64,000 nt of DNA from Metarhizobium sp017305935 (lineage in GTDB: Bacteria > Pseudomonadota > Alphaproteobacteria > Rhizobiales > Rhizobiaceae), in contig NZ_JARRIR010000003.1 in the NCBI RefSeq assembly GCF_029601685.1, forward strand, positions 478,299 to 542,298. Reading direction: 5' to 3'. Each line of letters begins with the position of its first letter. Within the stretch, counting starts at the first letter, position 1. The notes beneath the pieces are model-generated. The model was not told the origin of the DNA and did no database searches. It saw only the letters and a program-made list of their open reading frames with translations. Positions 25,615 through 35,066 of this stretch are shown here, in pieces. The position numbers and the translations under genes are program-made.

Positions 25615-25876
25615 TCTGGTGTCCTCCAAATACAAGATTGCGTTGATTAACCCCTTGAGGGAGAACTAGTTCCAGCCCGTATGCGAAATTGCTGGCAGGG
25701 CCGAGGCGACCCGCCGCGAAGGCGGGGCCGGCAACTGCAGATGGCATGCGCCGGTCGCGTCCGATGGCCGCCTGAAACGATGGGAAGGCCAAATCCGCTC
25801 CCTCTCCGATTTGCATGGAAACCATGTGCTTTCCCGGAAGTTTAAGTGCTTGACCCTCAATTCCTGGAGCAGCATC

Positions 25877-28279
25877 ATGACAGCTCGGCCGAACAAATCT
25901 CCCAGCATCGGTTTCGACAGCGGCCCGGCGGGAGGCTGGGGCTCCGCCCGGTCGGTCGGCGAGGTGCTGCTGCGCGAGCATATTCCCGTGGCCGGCCCGT
26001 CGCTGCTCAAGCATCAGAACAAGCCGGACGGCTACATGTGCGTCAGCTGCGCCTGGGCGAAGCCGGCCAAGACCCATCCGCTGGAATTCTGCGAGAACGG
26101 CGCCAAGGCGACCGCCTGGGAGGTGACGAGCCGGCGTGCCGACAGGGCGTTCTTTGCAGCCCATACGCTTGGCGAACTGGAAGGCTGGCTCGATCACGAT
26201 CTCGAGGAGCAGGGGCGGCTGACGCATCCGATGCGCTGGGATGCGGCAAACGACACATATGTGCCGGTTTCCTGGGAAGACGCCTTCGCCGAGATCGGCC
26301 GCGAACTGAACGCCATCGCGCCGCAGCAGGTGGAATTCTATACCTCCGGGCGCGCCTCGCTCGAAACCTCCTACATGTACCAGCTCTTCGCGCGCATCTA
26401 TGGCAGCAACAACCTGCCGGATTCCTCCAACATGTGCCACGAAAGCTCGTCGGTCGGCCTGCCGGAAAGCATCGGCGCCAGCGTCGGAACCGCCATTCTC
26501 TCGGATTTCCAGAATTGCGACTGCATCTTCTACATCGCCCAGAATGTCGGCACATCCTCGCCGCGCCTGTTGCACGACCTCCAGGATGCGGTCGATCGCG
26601 GCGTCAAGGTGGTGACCTTCAACATGCTGCGCGAGCCCGGGCTGGAGCGCTTCGTCAATCCGCAGGCGCCCGGCCAGATGCTGACCGGCAAGGAAACACA
26701 CATCTCCTCCAACTATTATCAGGTCAGGAACGGCGGCGATACCGCAGCGCTGTTCGGCATCGCCAAGGCGCTGATCGAGGCCGACGATGCCTTGCATGCG
26801 GTGCATTTCAGCAAGGTCTCGGGTTCGGACTCCGAACCGCGCGATCCGTCGAATGCCGCCGCCGTCGCCTTTGCCGCATCGGTGGCCGCCGCCGACAGGA
26901 AGCATGTGCTCGATCACGACTTCATCGCCGAGCATACCGCCGGTTTCGAAACCTTCGCCGAGGCGGCGCGGGCGTATGGCTGGGAGGAGCTGGAACGGGT
27001 TTCCGGCCTGACGCGTGAACAGATGGTCGAGGCGGCCCGCATCTACGCCGCCTCCGATGCCGTGCTGATGGTCTACGGCATGGGGCTGACCCAGCAACTG
27101 ATGGGGGTCGAGAATGTGCATATGGTTGCCAATCTCGCGCTGCTGCGCGGCAATATCGGCAAGCCCGGCGCCAATATCTGCGCGGTGCGCGGCCATTCGA
27201 ACGTTCAGGGCCAGCGCACCGTCGGCATCACCGAAAAGCCGGGCCTCGCGCCGCTCGACAAGCTGCGTGACCTCTACCGGTTCGAGCCGCCGCGCTGGGA
27301 GGGGCATACGACGGTCGATGCCTGCCAGGCCATCCTGAAGGGTGAAACACGGGCTTTCATCAGCCTCGGCGGAAATTTCCTGCGCGCCGCCCCGGAGACG
27401 GTTGCGATGGAAGCCGCTTGGCGCAAGCTGCGCCTGACGGTGCAGATCGCCACCAAGCTCAATCGCAGCCATGTCATCCATGGCGAGATCGCCTATCTCC
27501 TGCCCTGTCTTGGCCGTATCGAGCGCGACGAGCAGGCCGGCGGCCCGCAGGCGGTCTCGATGGAAAGCTCGGTGGCGCATTTCCACGGTTCGCGCGGCCG
27601 GGCGAAACCGGCCAGCCCCGAACTGTTGTCCGAGCCGGCCATCGTCGCCGGCCTCGCCAAGGCAACGCTCTCGCAAGGCGACGTGCCCTGGGATCGCTGG
27701 GTGGGCGATTATAGCGAGATCCGCGATGCGATCGAGCGGACCTATCCCGAGACGTTCAAGGATTTCAATCGCCGGCTGTTCCAGCCGGGCGGTATTGCGC
27801 GTCCCCTGCCGGCGCGGGAACGCAAGTGGGCAACCGGCAACGGCAAGGCCAATTTCATCACGCCGGACCGTCTCTTTCCCGAATTTCCGGCCGAGGCGGT
27901 TGGCGACGATGTCCTGCATCTTGCGACGCTGCGTTCGAACGACCAGTTCAACACGACGATCTATGGCTATAGCGACCGTTTCCGCGGCATCGACGGCACG
28001 CGGCAGGTGGTGTTCATGAATGCCGGGGATATCGGCCGGCTGGGCTTCGCCGATGGCGATATCGTCGACATGGTCACGGCCATTGAACCGGAAACACAAC
28101 GCATCGTCCGTGGTTTCCGCATCGTCGCCTATGACATTCCCAAGGGATGCTGCGGGGCCTATTATCCGGAAACCAACCCACTGTTTCCCTTGAGCCACCA
28201 CAGCCCCAAGGCAAAAACCCCGTCCTACAAGCTGCTGCCCGTGCGTTTTGTCCGCTCGCGCACCATGCCCGCCAATTGA
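25877..28279 (+). CDS. Molybdopterin oxidoreductase, FdhF/YdeP family
   Basis: An 800-residue member of the formate-dehydrogenase-alpha-like family of which E. coli YdeP is the best-known member. The N-terminal segment YMCVSCAWAKPAKTHPLEFC carries a Cys-x2-Cys arrangement typical of YdeP. The molybdopterin domain includes SNMCHESSSVGLPESIGASVG, and the C-terminal cap domain includes LRSNDQFNTTIYGYSDR. YdeP is linked to acid resistance; the catalytic substrate of the family is uncertain. The start is placed at ATG 25877 with GGAG upstream; the frame is also open to 25811. It is monocistronic, divergent from the mini-protein and membrane protein. Confidence 0.88.
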   Translation: MTARPNKSPSIGFDSGPAGGWGSARSVGEVLLREHIPVAGPSLLKHQNKPDGYMCVSCAWAKPAKTHPLEFCENGAKATAWEVTSRRADRAFFAAHTLGELEGWLDHDLEEQGRLTHPMRWDAANDTYVPVSWEDAFAEIGRELNAIAPQQVEFYTSGRASLETSYMYQLFARIYGSNNLPDSSNMCHESSSVGLPESIGASVGTAILSDFQNCDCIFYIAQNVGTSSPRLLHDLQDAVDRGVKVVTFNMLREPGLERFVNPQAPGQMLTGKETHISSNYYQVRNGGDTAALFGIAKALIEADDALHAVHFSKVSGSDSEPRDPSNAAAVAFAASVAAADRKHVLDHDFIAEHTAGFETFAEAARAYGWEELERVSGLTREQMVEAARIYAASDAVLMVYGMGLTQQLMGVENVHMVANLALLRGNIGKPGANICAVRGHSNVQGQRTVGITEKPGLAPLDKLRDLYRFEPPRWEGHTTVDACQAILKGETRAFISLGGNFLRAAPETVAMEAAWRKLRLTVQIATKLNRSHVIHGEIAYLLPCLGRIERDEQAGGPQAVSMESSVAHFHGSRGRAKPASPELLSEPAIVAGLAKATLSQGDVPWDRWVGDYSEIRDAIERTYPETFKDFNRRLFQPGGIARPLPARERKWATGNGKANFITPDRLFPEFPAEAVGDDVLHLATLRSNDQFNTTIYGYSDRFRGIDGTRQVVFMNAGDIGRLGFADGDIVDMVTAIEPETQRIVRGFRIVAYDIPKGCCGAYYPETNPLFPLSHHSPKAKTPSYKLLPVRFVRSRTMPAN

Positions 28280-28339
28280 GCGGGCGGCATGTCCGGCTCA
28301 CGCCGCCTAGTTTGACGTGGCGGTCGTCGCGGCCTGATG

Positions 28340-29257
28340 TCAGCCGCGAGGGCCAAGCTCGGATCCGGCGATGATTTCCTGGAAGCGGGCGACGGCGGTA
28401 TGATCCTGCCCGGTCCCCAGCGTCTTCTGGGCGGCGGACCATAACTCCAGGCAGAGGGAGGAGAACGGGGTCGTCGTATCGGTCTCCGACGCCACGTCCA
28501 GCGCGATCCCCAGATCCTTCACCATCAGGTCGAGGCCAAATCCGGCATCGAAGCGGCGCGACAGCACGAATTGCTTGAATTTCTTCTGGGTCGAGTTGTT
28601 CATGCCCGTGGAGGCGTTGAGCACGTCGACCATGGTTTCGGGGGAAAGGCCGAAGCGGCTGCCGATGAGCAATGCCTCGATGCCGATGAGGAAGCCGCCG
28701 GCGCTGACGAGATTGTTCAAGGCCTTCATGGCGTGCGCCGCGCCGACGCCGCCGACCACCGTCAGCGTGGAGCCCATGCGCGCGACCAGCGGGCGGATCG
28801 TTTCGAGGGTCGCGGCCTCGCCGCCGAGCATGATGGCGAGATCGCCGGTCTTCGCGCGCGGCACGCCGCCCGAAACAGGCGCATCGACCAGCGCGATATC
28901 CAGAGCGGCGAGGCGTTCGGCGATTTCGCGTGTGCGCGAAGGGGCGCCGCTCGACATCTCGACGACGATGCTGCCCGGCTTCAGCGAAGCGGCAAGGCCG
29001 TCAGCGCCGAAGAGAACGGTTTCGACGATACGGCTCGTCGGCAGCATGGTGACGACGATGTCGGACCGCGCGCCGACCTCCGCCGCCGATGCGGCGGGCG
29101 TCGCACCGATATCGGCGGCGACCTTGTGCGTCGTCTCGGCGTCGGAATCCAGCACGGTAAGGGCGTAGCCTCCCGCGGCGACGTTGCGCGCCATGGGGGC
29201 GCCCATGGCGCCGAGGCCGATAAAGCCGATTTTCGGCAGTTGCTGTTGCTGATTCAT
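28340..29257 (-). CDS. NAD-dependent beta-hydroxyacid dehydrogenase, 3-hydroxyisobutyrate/tartronate-semialdehyde type
   Basis: A 305-residue protein. The Rossmann motif is GFIGLGAMG (11-19), the family signature VDAPVSGG is at 124-131, and the catalytic lysine is Lys178 in KALNN. It reversibly oxidises a beta-hydroxyacid to its semialdehyde. The start ATG 29257 follows GGAGAATGAAG. It is divergent from the MBL hydrolase gene, and the 129-bp spacer holds an operator-like sequence (29327-29352) shared with the GntR gene at 43100, so it may belong to that regulon. Confidence 0.9.
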   Translation of the reverse strand: MNQQQQLPKIGFIGLGAMGAPMARNVAAGGYALTVLDSDAETTHKVAADIGATPAASAAEVGARSDIVVTMLPTSRIVETVLFGADGLAASLKPGSIVVEMSSGAPSRTREIAERLAALDIALVDAPVSGGVPRAKTGDLAIMLGGEAATLETIRPLVARMGSTLTVVGGVGAAHAMKALNNLVSAGGFLIGIEALLIGSRFGLSPETMVDVLNASTGMNNSTQKKFKQFVLSRRFDAGFGLDLMVKDLGIALDVASETDTTTPFSSLCLELWSAAQKTLGTGQDHTAVARFQEIIAGSELGPRG

Positions 29258-29326
29258 CTTTTCTTCATTCTCCTCGCTCGCGAATGCGCCGGCTCCTCGG
29301 GAAAACCGGTGGCCGGGTTTTTAAAA

Positions 29327-29352
29327 TTGTATTACAGCATGACGATATGACA
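29327..29352. promoter_or_regulatory. Candidate operator of the 28-43 kb regulon, site 1
   Basis: A 26-bp stretch starting TTGTATTACA and containing CATGAC and TATGACA. It matches the sequence at 42998-43023, in front of the GntR regulator, at 19 of 26 positions without gaps. It lies between two divergent genes. Confidence 0.5.
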
Positions 29353-29386
29353 TAGCAAGCGCATTCACGCGCAAGGAAGGTTCACC

Positions 29387-30208
29387 ATGAACGACACGCG
29401 ACAACCGCATTACGAGGTGCTGGCCCTGCGCTACGCGACGACGGACCTCAAGCGGCCACGCCATGAAAACTTCTTCCCCGGCATGGATCTGCACGAAGGG
29501 GACATGCCGCTCGATTATTATATCTGGCTCATTCGGGGCGAGGGCAGGGTCGTCGTCGTGGATACCGGTTTCGGTGCGGAGGCCGCGCGGATGCGCGGAC
29601 GCATCCTGCTGCATGAACCTGCCGACCTGCTCCGTCGTGCGGGCGTCGATGCGGCCGAAGTCTCCGATGTGGTTTTGACGCACCTGCATTATGATCATGC
29701 GGGCGGCCTGTCGGCGTTCCCGTCCGCCCGCTTTCATCTTCAGGACGATGAGATGCGCTTTGCGACGGGGCGCAGCATGCGGCATGCATGTTTGCGCGCG
29801 CCTTTCGAATGCCGCGATGTCACCCAGGCCGTCGAACTGGTTTTCGCCGACCGCATGATCTTCCACGACGGCGACGCGGCGATCTTTCCGGGCATCGAGC
29901 TATTCCGTGTCGGGGGGCATTCCGGCGGATTGCAGGTCGTGCGCGTCTCCACCGCGCGGGGCCGGCTGGTGCTGGCGTCGGATGCCTTTCATTTCAATGA
30001 GAACCGGTTGCGGCGAGCGCCTTTCCCGATCGTCCATCACCTCGGCGAAATGCTGGAGGGGTTCGTCCGCTGCGAGGAACTGGCCGGCAACGACGCCTCC
30101 CTGCTGATTCCCGGCCACGATCCTGAGGTTCGCCGCCGCTGGCCGTCCTTCGATGGCGATGCCCTCGACATCGTCAGGCTCGATCTCCCGCCAAAAACCG
30201 CAGAATGA
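29387..30208 (+). CDS. Metallo-beta-lactamase-fold hydrolase, N-acyl-homoserine-lactonase-like
   Basis: A 273-residue member of the MBL superfamily. The dinuclear zinc motif HLHYDH is at 99-104 (THLHYDHAGG), the next ligand region is VGGHSGG, and later ones are ASDAFHF and PGHDPE. The layout fits the AHL-lactonase (AttM/AiiA-like) branch, whose members hydrolyse lactones or other esters. In this operon a catabolic lactonase is more likely than quorum quenching. It starts the regulon on the plus strand, with a ribosome-binding site AAGGAAGG. Confidence 0.88.
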   Translation: MNDTRQPHYEVLALRYATTDLKRPRHENFFPGMDLHEGDMPLDYYIWLIRGEGRVVVVDTGFGAEAARMRGRILLHEPADLLRRAGVDAAEVSDVVLTHLHYDHAGGLSAFPSARFHLQDDEMRFATGRSMRHACLRAPFECRDVTQAVELVFADRMIFHDGDAAIFPGIELFRVGGHSGGLQVVRVSTARGRLVLASDAFHFNENRLRRAPFPIVHHLGEMLEGFVRCEELAGNDASLLIPGHDPEVRRRWPSFDGDALDIVRLDLPPKTAE

Positions 30209-30228
30209 ATGATTATCGTATTGACGTC

Positions 30229-30239
30229 TTGTCATACAA
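30229..30239. promoter_or_regulatory. Candidate operator of the 28-43 kb regulon, site 2
   Basis: TTGTCATACAA lies 41 bp before the serine hydrolase gene. It differs by one base from TTGACATACAA in the site at 42998, and GACGTCTT next to it recurs in the site at 33648. Confidence 0.45.
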
Positions 30240-30279
30240 TATGTAGAAAGCCCTTCAAGAGGAACGGGAGTGCCTGACA

Positions 30280-31464
30280 ATGCAATTGAATGAGACCGTC
30301 ACGGCGCGGGGAACGACATTTGTCTTCGCCGGCGAATACGAGCCGGAATTCCGCCCCGCAGTCGACGCTTTCATCGGAAACTACGAGGTCGAGGAAGAGA
30401 TCGGCTCTGCCTCGGCGCTCTATGTCGACGGCCGCAAGGTGTTCGATATCTGGGCCGGCTTTCGCGACGAGGCGAAGACAAAGCCCTGGGGGCAGGACAC
30501 CATCGTCTGCATGATGTCGGTCGCCAAGGGCATTTCGGGCATCGCGTTCAATATCCTCATCGACCGGGGGCTCGTCGATCCGGATGCGCCGGTTGCGAAA
30601 TACTGGCCGGAATTCGCGCAGAACGGCAAGGAAGGCATCCTTGTGCGCCATGTGCTCGATCACACCGCCGGCCTGCCGGTCGTTCTCGATCCGCTCTGGC
30701 CCGGCGCGATCTACGAATGCGACACCATCGTCGCCGCGCTCGAGAAGCAGGCGCCGCTTTGGGAGCCGGGCACGGTCGCGGCCTATCATATCCATACGCA
30801 GGGCAATATTCTCGGGGAAATCGTTCGCCGCATCACCGGCAAGCGTTATGTCCGCTTCATCCAGGACGAACTGATCGCGCCTCTGGGGCTGGATTATCGC
30901 ATCGGCAATCTTTCCGAGGCCGATATCGCGCGTTGCGCGGATCTGGTGCCGACGGTCGAAGGTACGCTTTTCGCCCGCAAGGACAGCGACCCGGATTCGC
31001 TTCTCGCCAAGGGTTTTCTCCAGCATCCGCGCGAGCCGATCAACGTCACGCTCAATTCGCATGGCTGGCGGACGGCGGAAATCGCCAGCGCCAATGGCCA
31101 CGGCACGGCGCGCTCGGTTGCCGCGATCTACGGCATGGTCGCACGCGGCGGAGAACTGGACGGTGTGCGTATCATGCAACCGGAAACGGTTCGCGACATG
31201 CTCGCCGAGCAGCATAACCAGACCGAGCAGATGCAGCAGCGCCCCTATCACCAGGGCCGTGGGATTCTTCTCAACACGGAGCAATCCGTGTGGATGGGAC
31301 CGAACCCGCACGCCTTCGGGCATCACGGCTTCGGCGGCTCGATCGGCATGGGCGATCCCGATGCGAAGATCGGTTTTTCCTATGCCTGCAACAAGATGCA
31401 CACGCGCCCGGATAACGGTCCGCGCGCGCGCCGCATTATCGAAGCCGTCTACAACATCCTGTGA
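30280..31464 (+). CDS. Serine beta-lactamase-like hydrolase (class C / EstB type)
   Basis: 394 residues with the beta-lactamase/DD-peptidase fold. The nucleophile motif is Ser80-Val-Ala-Lys83, the second element is YHIHTQGN near residue 168, and a conserved HHGFGGSIGMGDP segment lies near the C-terminus. There is no signal peptide, so it acts in the cytoplasm, probably as an esterase or lactone/amide hydrolase like EstB and not in antibiotic resistance. Its stop overlaps a GTG of the next SDR gene. Confidence 0.9.
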   Translation: MQLNETVTARGTTFVFAGEYEPEFRPAVDAFIGNYEVEEEIGSASALYVDGRKVFDIWAGFRDEAKTKPWGQDTIVCMMSVAKGISGIAFNILIDRGLVDPDAPVAKYWPEFAQNGKEGILVRHVLDHTAGLPVVLDPLWPGAIYECDTIVAALEKQAPLWEPGTVAAYHIHTQGNILGEIVRRITGKRYVRFIQDELIAPLGLDYRIGNLSEADIARCADLVPTVEGTLFARKDSDPDSLLAKGFLQHPREPINVTLNSHGWRTAEIASANGHGTARSVAAIYGMVARGGELDGVRIMQPETVRDMLAEQHNQTEQMQQRPYHQGRGILLNTEQSVWMGPNPHAFGHHGFGGSIGMGDPDAKIGFSYACNKMHTRPDNGPRARRIIEAVYNIL

Positions 31465-31475
31465 GCGGGCCTGTC

Positions 31476-32255
31476 ATGAGCGACAATCGCAAGATAGCGG
31501 CCGTGACCGGCGGTGCGGGTGGGATAGGCGAAGCCTGTGTCCGCAAGCTGACGGAAAGCGGCTGGACAGTGGCCGTGCTCGATCGCGATGCCGACAAGGC
31601 GATCGACGTCGCCCGCCGGTATGGCGGGGTTGGCTACGGCATCGATATCGGCGATGCGCAGAGCATCGCCGCCGCCGCGCGGTATGTGGAGGACAATGTC
31701 GGACCGGTCTCGGGGCTCGCCTGCGTGGCGGCGCATCTCGAAAACCCGCATCGGCCGGAGGCGCAGGATCCCGTCGAATGGGACGACATTGTTCGCGTCA
31801 ACCTGACGGGCACGTTCCGGACCATGGTCGAGTTCGGTCGCGGCATGCTGGCGCGCCGGACGGGTTCGATCGTCAATGTGGGTTCGATTACGGCGTTCAA
31901 TTCGTCGCCGCTTCAGGCCTATGGCCCCACCAAGGCCGGCATCATCAACATGTCGCGCAATTTCGCGGTCGCCTGGGGACGGAACGGCATTCGGGTCAAT
32001 ACCGTCTGCCCCGGCCCGACCCGGACGCCGGCGGTGGAGGCAAGCTATGCGCGCGGCGAGCGCAGCCCGGAAACGATGATCCGCACGACAGCGCTCGGGC
32101 GTCTGGTAAGCCCGGTCGAAGTTGCGAATGCCATTGCCTTTTTGCTGTCGAGCGAGGCTTCGGCGATCACGGGTATCGAGCTGTCGGTGGATGCCGGCGT
32201 TCTCGCTTCGCAGCTCTGGTCGATGTATGGCGGCGTGCCGGAAGCGGCGTTCTGA
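31476..32255 (+). CDS. Short-chain dehydrogenase/reductase (SDR)
   Basis: A 259-residue SDR with the loop TGGAGGIGEACV, Asp in LDRDADKA (NAD preference), and the catalytic region VGSITAFNSSPLQAYGPTK. The usual NNAG is replaced by CVAAH, which is uncommon. The start is taken as ATG 31476; a GTG at 31461 overlapping the preceding stop would add five residues and has no better ribosome-binding site. It is part of the hydrolase-SDR-SDR run. Confidence 0.87.
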   Translation: MSDNRKIAAVTGGAGGIGEACVRKLTESGWTVAVLDRDADKAIDVARRYGGVGYGIDIGDAQSIAAAARYVEDNVGPVSGLACVAAHLENPHRPEAQDPVEWDDIVRVNLTGTFRTMVEFGRGMLARRTGSIVNVGSITAFNSSPLQAYGPTKAGIINMSRNFAVAWGRNGIRVNTVCPGPTRTPAVEASYARGERSPETMIRTTALGRLVSPVEVANAIAFLLSSEASAITGIELSVDAGVLASQLWSMYGGVPEAAF

Positions 32256-32290
32256 GGATAGCCGGTGACGTTGCGCGCAGGGAGGAATGA

Positions 32291-33046
32291 ATGACGGGTG
32301 AACTTGAAAGACAGGTCGTGCTGATCACCGGGGCCGGTCGCGGCATCGGCCGCGCGGCAGCGGAACTTCTCGCGCAGCGCGGGGCTGCCGTCGGGGTCGT
32401 CGATGTCAATGCGGACGATGCGCTTGCGGTCGCGGATGCGATCCTGGCTGCAGGTGGCAGGGCGCTGGCGCTGCCCGCCGATGTCAGCGACAGGGCGGCC
32501 GTGCTGGCTGCGGCCGAGCGCCTTGCCGGGCAGTTCGGTCCGCTGACGGGGATCGTCAACAACGCGATGTGGATCCGCTACGGCGCCGTCGAAGGCGTCG
32601 AGGAAGACGTTCTCGATCGCATGCTGGCGGTGGGCGTGAAGGCGGCTTTCTGGGGTACGCAGGCGCTTCTGGCGCATGGAGCGGCCGAGGGTGGCGCTAT
32701 CGTCAACATCTGCTCTCCGGTCGCCGATCTCGGCATGGCCAATACCGCCTCCTATACGGCGGTGAAGGGTGCGATCGGCGCGCTCACCCGGCAGCTTGCC
32801 GTGGAATTGGGCGGGCGCGGCATCCGGGTCAATGCGGTGACCCCCGGCGCGGTGCCGACCCCCGGCGCGCGCGCCATCGTCAACGAGGACGGCTATGCGA
32901 TCCGGCGCAGGCAGACGCCGCTCGGGCGCCTGGGCGAGGAGCGGGAGATCGCGGCCGGCATCGCATTCCTGATCGGTCCGGATGCGAGCTTCGTGACCGG
33001 CGAGATCCTGCATGTCGACGGCGGAATCTCCGTCAGGTCGATGTAA
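32291..33046 (+). CDS. Short-chain dehydrogenase/reductase (SDR)
   Basis: A 251-residue SDR. The loop is TGAGRGIGRAAAE, VVDVNADDA follows the second strand, NNAMW replaces NNAG, and the active site reads ICSPVADLGMANTASYTAVKG, with Ser and Tyr-x3-Lys present. It lies 35 bp after the preceding SDR behind AGGGAGGAATGA. It is probably co-transcribed with the upstream hydrolases. Confidence 0.9.
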   Translation: MTGELERQVVLITGAGRGIGRAAAELLAQRGAAVGVVDVNADDALAVADAILAAGGRALALPADVSDRAAVLAAAERLAGQFGPLTGIVNNAMWIRYGAVEGVEEDVLDRMLAVGVKAAFWGTQALLAHGAAEGGAIVNICSPVADLGMANTASYTAVKGAIGALTRQLAVELGGRGIRVNAVTPGAVPTPGARAIVNEDGYAIRRRQTPLGRLGEEREIAAGIAFLIGPDASFVTGEILHVDGGISVRSM

Positions 33047-33195
33047 GGCACTCGCGGCCGGGAGGAAGACCCGGCCGGCCTCATTCGAATTCTCATCATC
33101 CGCGTGGCGCAGCAGGTTTCGCCGCGAAGGTCGGTTTTACCCAAAATTCTTCGGCGCGAAGGTCGAGCCGAAGCGGTTCAGGCAGGGAAGTGGAC

Positions 33196-33624
33196 ATGTC
33201 TAGCAAATCCGGAAACGAAACCATCGACGATATGTTCGCGCGCGGCCTGGCGCTTCGCAGGCAGGTGCTCGGGCCGGAATATGTCGACAAGTCGATCGCC
33301 AACGCCAACGAATTCATGTCGGCTTTCCAGCGCATCACCACCGAATGGTGCTGGGGCTATGCCTGGGGGCGCGACACACTGGAACTCAAGACCCGCAGCA
33401 TGCTCAATCTGGCGATGCTGACGGCGCTGAACCGGGCCGCCGAGATCAAGCTGCATGTTCGCGGCGCCGTCAACAACGGCGTCACCGCCGAGGAAATCCG
33501 CGAGGTCCTGCTGCATGCCACCGTCTATTGCGGCATTCCGGCAGGCCTGGACGCCTTCAAGGCGGCCAACGAGATCCTGGTGGAAATGAACGTGATTTCC
33601 CCGCGGGCGGACGAAAAGCAGTGA
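33196..33624 (+). CDS. Carboxymuconolactone decarboxylase-like protein
   Basis: 142 residues of the CMD/AhpD-like helical fold. The region LNLAMLTALNRAAEIKLHVRGAVNNGVTAEEI, then HATVYCGIPAGLDAFK, matches 4-carboxymuconolactone decarboxylase (PcaC) well, including the lone late cysteine rather than the CxxC of AhpD. PcaC decarboxylates gamma-carboxymuconolactone in protocatechuate breakdown, but no other pca gene is present, so a related lactone or keto-acid substrate is possible. The start ATG 33196 follows GGGAAGTGGAC. Confidence 0.85.
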   Translation: MSSKSGNETIDDMFARGLALRRQVLGPEYVDKSIANANEFMSAFQRITTEWCWGYAWGRDTLELKTRSMLNLAMLTALNRAAEIKLHVRGAVNNGVTAEEIREVLLHATVYCGIPAGLDAFKAANEILVEMNVISPRADEKQ

Positions 33625-33647
33625 TCATGCCGCGGTGATGAACGACC

Positions 33648-33666
33648 GTCATACGGTCCGTATGAC
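33648..33666. promoter_or_regulatory. Candidate operator of the 28-43 kb regulon, site 3 (perfect palindrome)
   Basis: GTCATACGGTCCGTATGAC is a perfect inverted repeat around one central base, 32 bp before the binding-protein start. GTCATAC/GTATGAC half-sites also occur in sites 2 and 4. Its position just upstream of a translation start suits repression. Confidence 0.65.
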
Positions 33667-33698
33667 GTCTTCGAATGCTATCCATGGGAGGATTGGAA

Positions 33699-34997
33699 AT
33701 GCAGAAAATTTCGAGGCCCGGATTTGTCGCCACGCGCCGGCAGGCGATCAAGAGCATTGTCGGCGGGGCGGCCGCGGTGCTCGCCGCGCCCTACGTGCAT
33801 CGCGCCTATGCGGCGGATGACACGATCAGGATCGGCTATATCGACCAGTTCACTGGGGCGCGCGCGAATTTCGCCGAAACGGCCCCCTGGGTCATCGATC
33901 AGATCAAGGCCCATACCAAGGATGGCCTTGTTATCGGCGGCAAGACCTATGCCGTGGAAATCCTGTCCCGTGACAGCCAGTCCGACCCGAACCGCATGGG
34001 CAGCCTCGGCAACGAACTGGTTTTGCGCGAAGACGTCGACCTGCTGCTGATCGCCGACGGATTGGCTGCGCCGGCCCTCGAAATCTGCGACCAGAACGGC
34101 ACGCCGGGCATTTCGACGATTCTTCAATGGGAGCCATTTTATGCGGCGCGCGGCTCGAGCCCCGAAAAGGGCTATCCGTGGAGCTTCCTGTTCTTCTGGA
34201 GCGGCGCCGACATCATCAAGAACTATACCGGGATGTGGGACGCGTCCGGCATCGAGAAGGTCGTCGGCACGTTCTACGAGGACAATGATTTCGGCCGCAG
34301 CTTCTCGGGCGGCATGACCGCGTCCCTGCAGGGCGCGGGCTTCAAGGAGGTCCCCGGCGGCCTCTTCAAGGAGCAGGTCGACGATTTTTCCAACCAGGTG
34401 GCTGCCTTCCGCGAGGGCGGCGCCAAGATCGTGACCGGTCTGGTCTTCCCGCAGCATTTCGCAACCTTCTGGGGTCAGGCCCAGCAGGCCGGGCTGGAGC
34501 TGGAGGCCGCGACGATTGCCGCCGCCTTCGTGTTCCCGAGCGGCGTCGAGGTGCTTGGCGACCAGGGCGCGGGCATGTCGACGGAGATCTGGTTCAACCG
34601 TCAGCTTCCCTTCAAGTCGAGCCTCAACGGCCAGAGCGCCGACGAATTCTGCACGGCCTATGAGCAGGCGAGCGGCAAGCAATGGGCGCAGCCCATGGGC
34701 TACGAACATGCGATCTGGGAAGTGGCGTTTGCCGCGCTCAAGGCCTCGGGCAACCCGAAGAACCGGGCCGCCGTGCGCGACGCCATTGCCGATCTCGATC
34801 TCGATACGATCATCGGCAAGGTCGACTTCCGGAATTCCAGCATGAAGTCGGTCGCCAATACCTGGGTTACGATGGGGCAATGGCATAAGAATCCGGCCGG
34901 CAGCAAATTCCCCTACGAACTCTACGTGACCAACAACGTCACCGCTCCGCAGGTTCCGATCCAGAAGGAATTCCTGCCGCTGTCGAAGTTCCGCTGA
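33699..34997 (+). CDS. Branched-chain-type ABC substrate-binding protein, Tat signal
   Basis: A 432-residue periplasmic binding protein of the LivK/amide-urea type. The N-terminus has a twin-arginine signal (ATRRQAIKS, Arg13-Arg14, then GGAAAVLAAPYV) with likely cleavage after HRAYA. The mature protein starts ADDTIRIGYIDQFTG. The start ATG 33699 follows GGGAGGATTGGAA; an ATG at 33675 in frame is not preferred. It begins the transporter operon with two ATPases and two permeases. A stem-loop follows the gene. Confidence 0.9.
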   Translation: MQKISRPGFVATRRQAIKSIVGGAAAVLAAPYVHRAYAADDTIRIGYIDQFTGARANFAETAPWVIDQIKAHTKDGLVIGGKTYAVEILSRDSQSDPNRMGSLGNELVLREDVDLLLIADGLAAPALEICDQNGTPGISTILQWEPFYAARGSSPEKGYPWSFLFFWSGADIIKNYTGMWDASGIEKVVGTFYEDNDFGRSFSGGMTASLQGAGFKEVPGGLFKEQVDDFSNQVAAFREGGAKIVTGLVFPQHFATFWGQAQQAGLELEAATIAAAFVFPSGVEVLGDQGAGMSTEIWFNRQLPFKSSLNGQSADEFCTAYEQASGKQWAQPMGYEHAIWEVAFAALKASGNPKNRAAVRDAIADLDLDTIIGKVDFRNSSMKSVANTWVTMGQWHKNPAGSKFPYELYVTNNVTAPQVPIQKEFLPLSKFR

Positions 34998-35013
34998 TCG
35001 CGGAACGCCGAGG

Positions 35014-35040
35014 GAGGGCTGGGCTGCGCGCCCGGCTCTC
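35014..35040 (+). terminator. Stem-loop after binding-protein gene (attenuator)
   Basis: An 11-bp stem, including two G-U pairs, around the loop TGCGC, followed after a short GC stretch by TTTTAA. It separates the abundant binding protein from the ATPase gene and probably terminates part of the transcripts. Confidence 0.55.
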
Positions 35041-35066
35041 GCCGCTTTTAATTCATGGAGGCCAGG

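Noticed and set aside
25523..28201. 892-codon minus-strand frame opposite the molybdenum oxidoreductase
   Set aside because: The plus strand encodes a complete FdhF/YdeP protein. The minus frame has shadow composition and even runs through the RIME-like repeat.
29387..30208. Quorum-quenching lactonase or vitamin B6 pathway 4-pyridoxolactonase
   Set aside because: The HxHxDH motif fits the fold, but the N-terminus and central region differ from the pyridoxolactonase I remember, no other B6 catabolic genes are present, and the gene sits in a catabolic regulon, so neither specific function is claimed.
30280..31464. Antibiotic-resistance beta-lactamase
   Set aside because: It has no signal peptide, its EstB-like motifs point elsewhere, and it lies inside a catabolic operon; a cytoplasmic esterase-type role is more likely.
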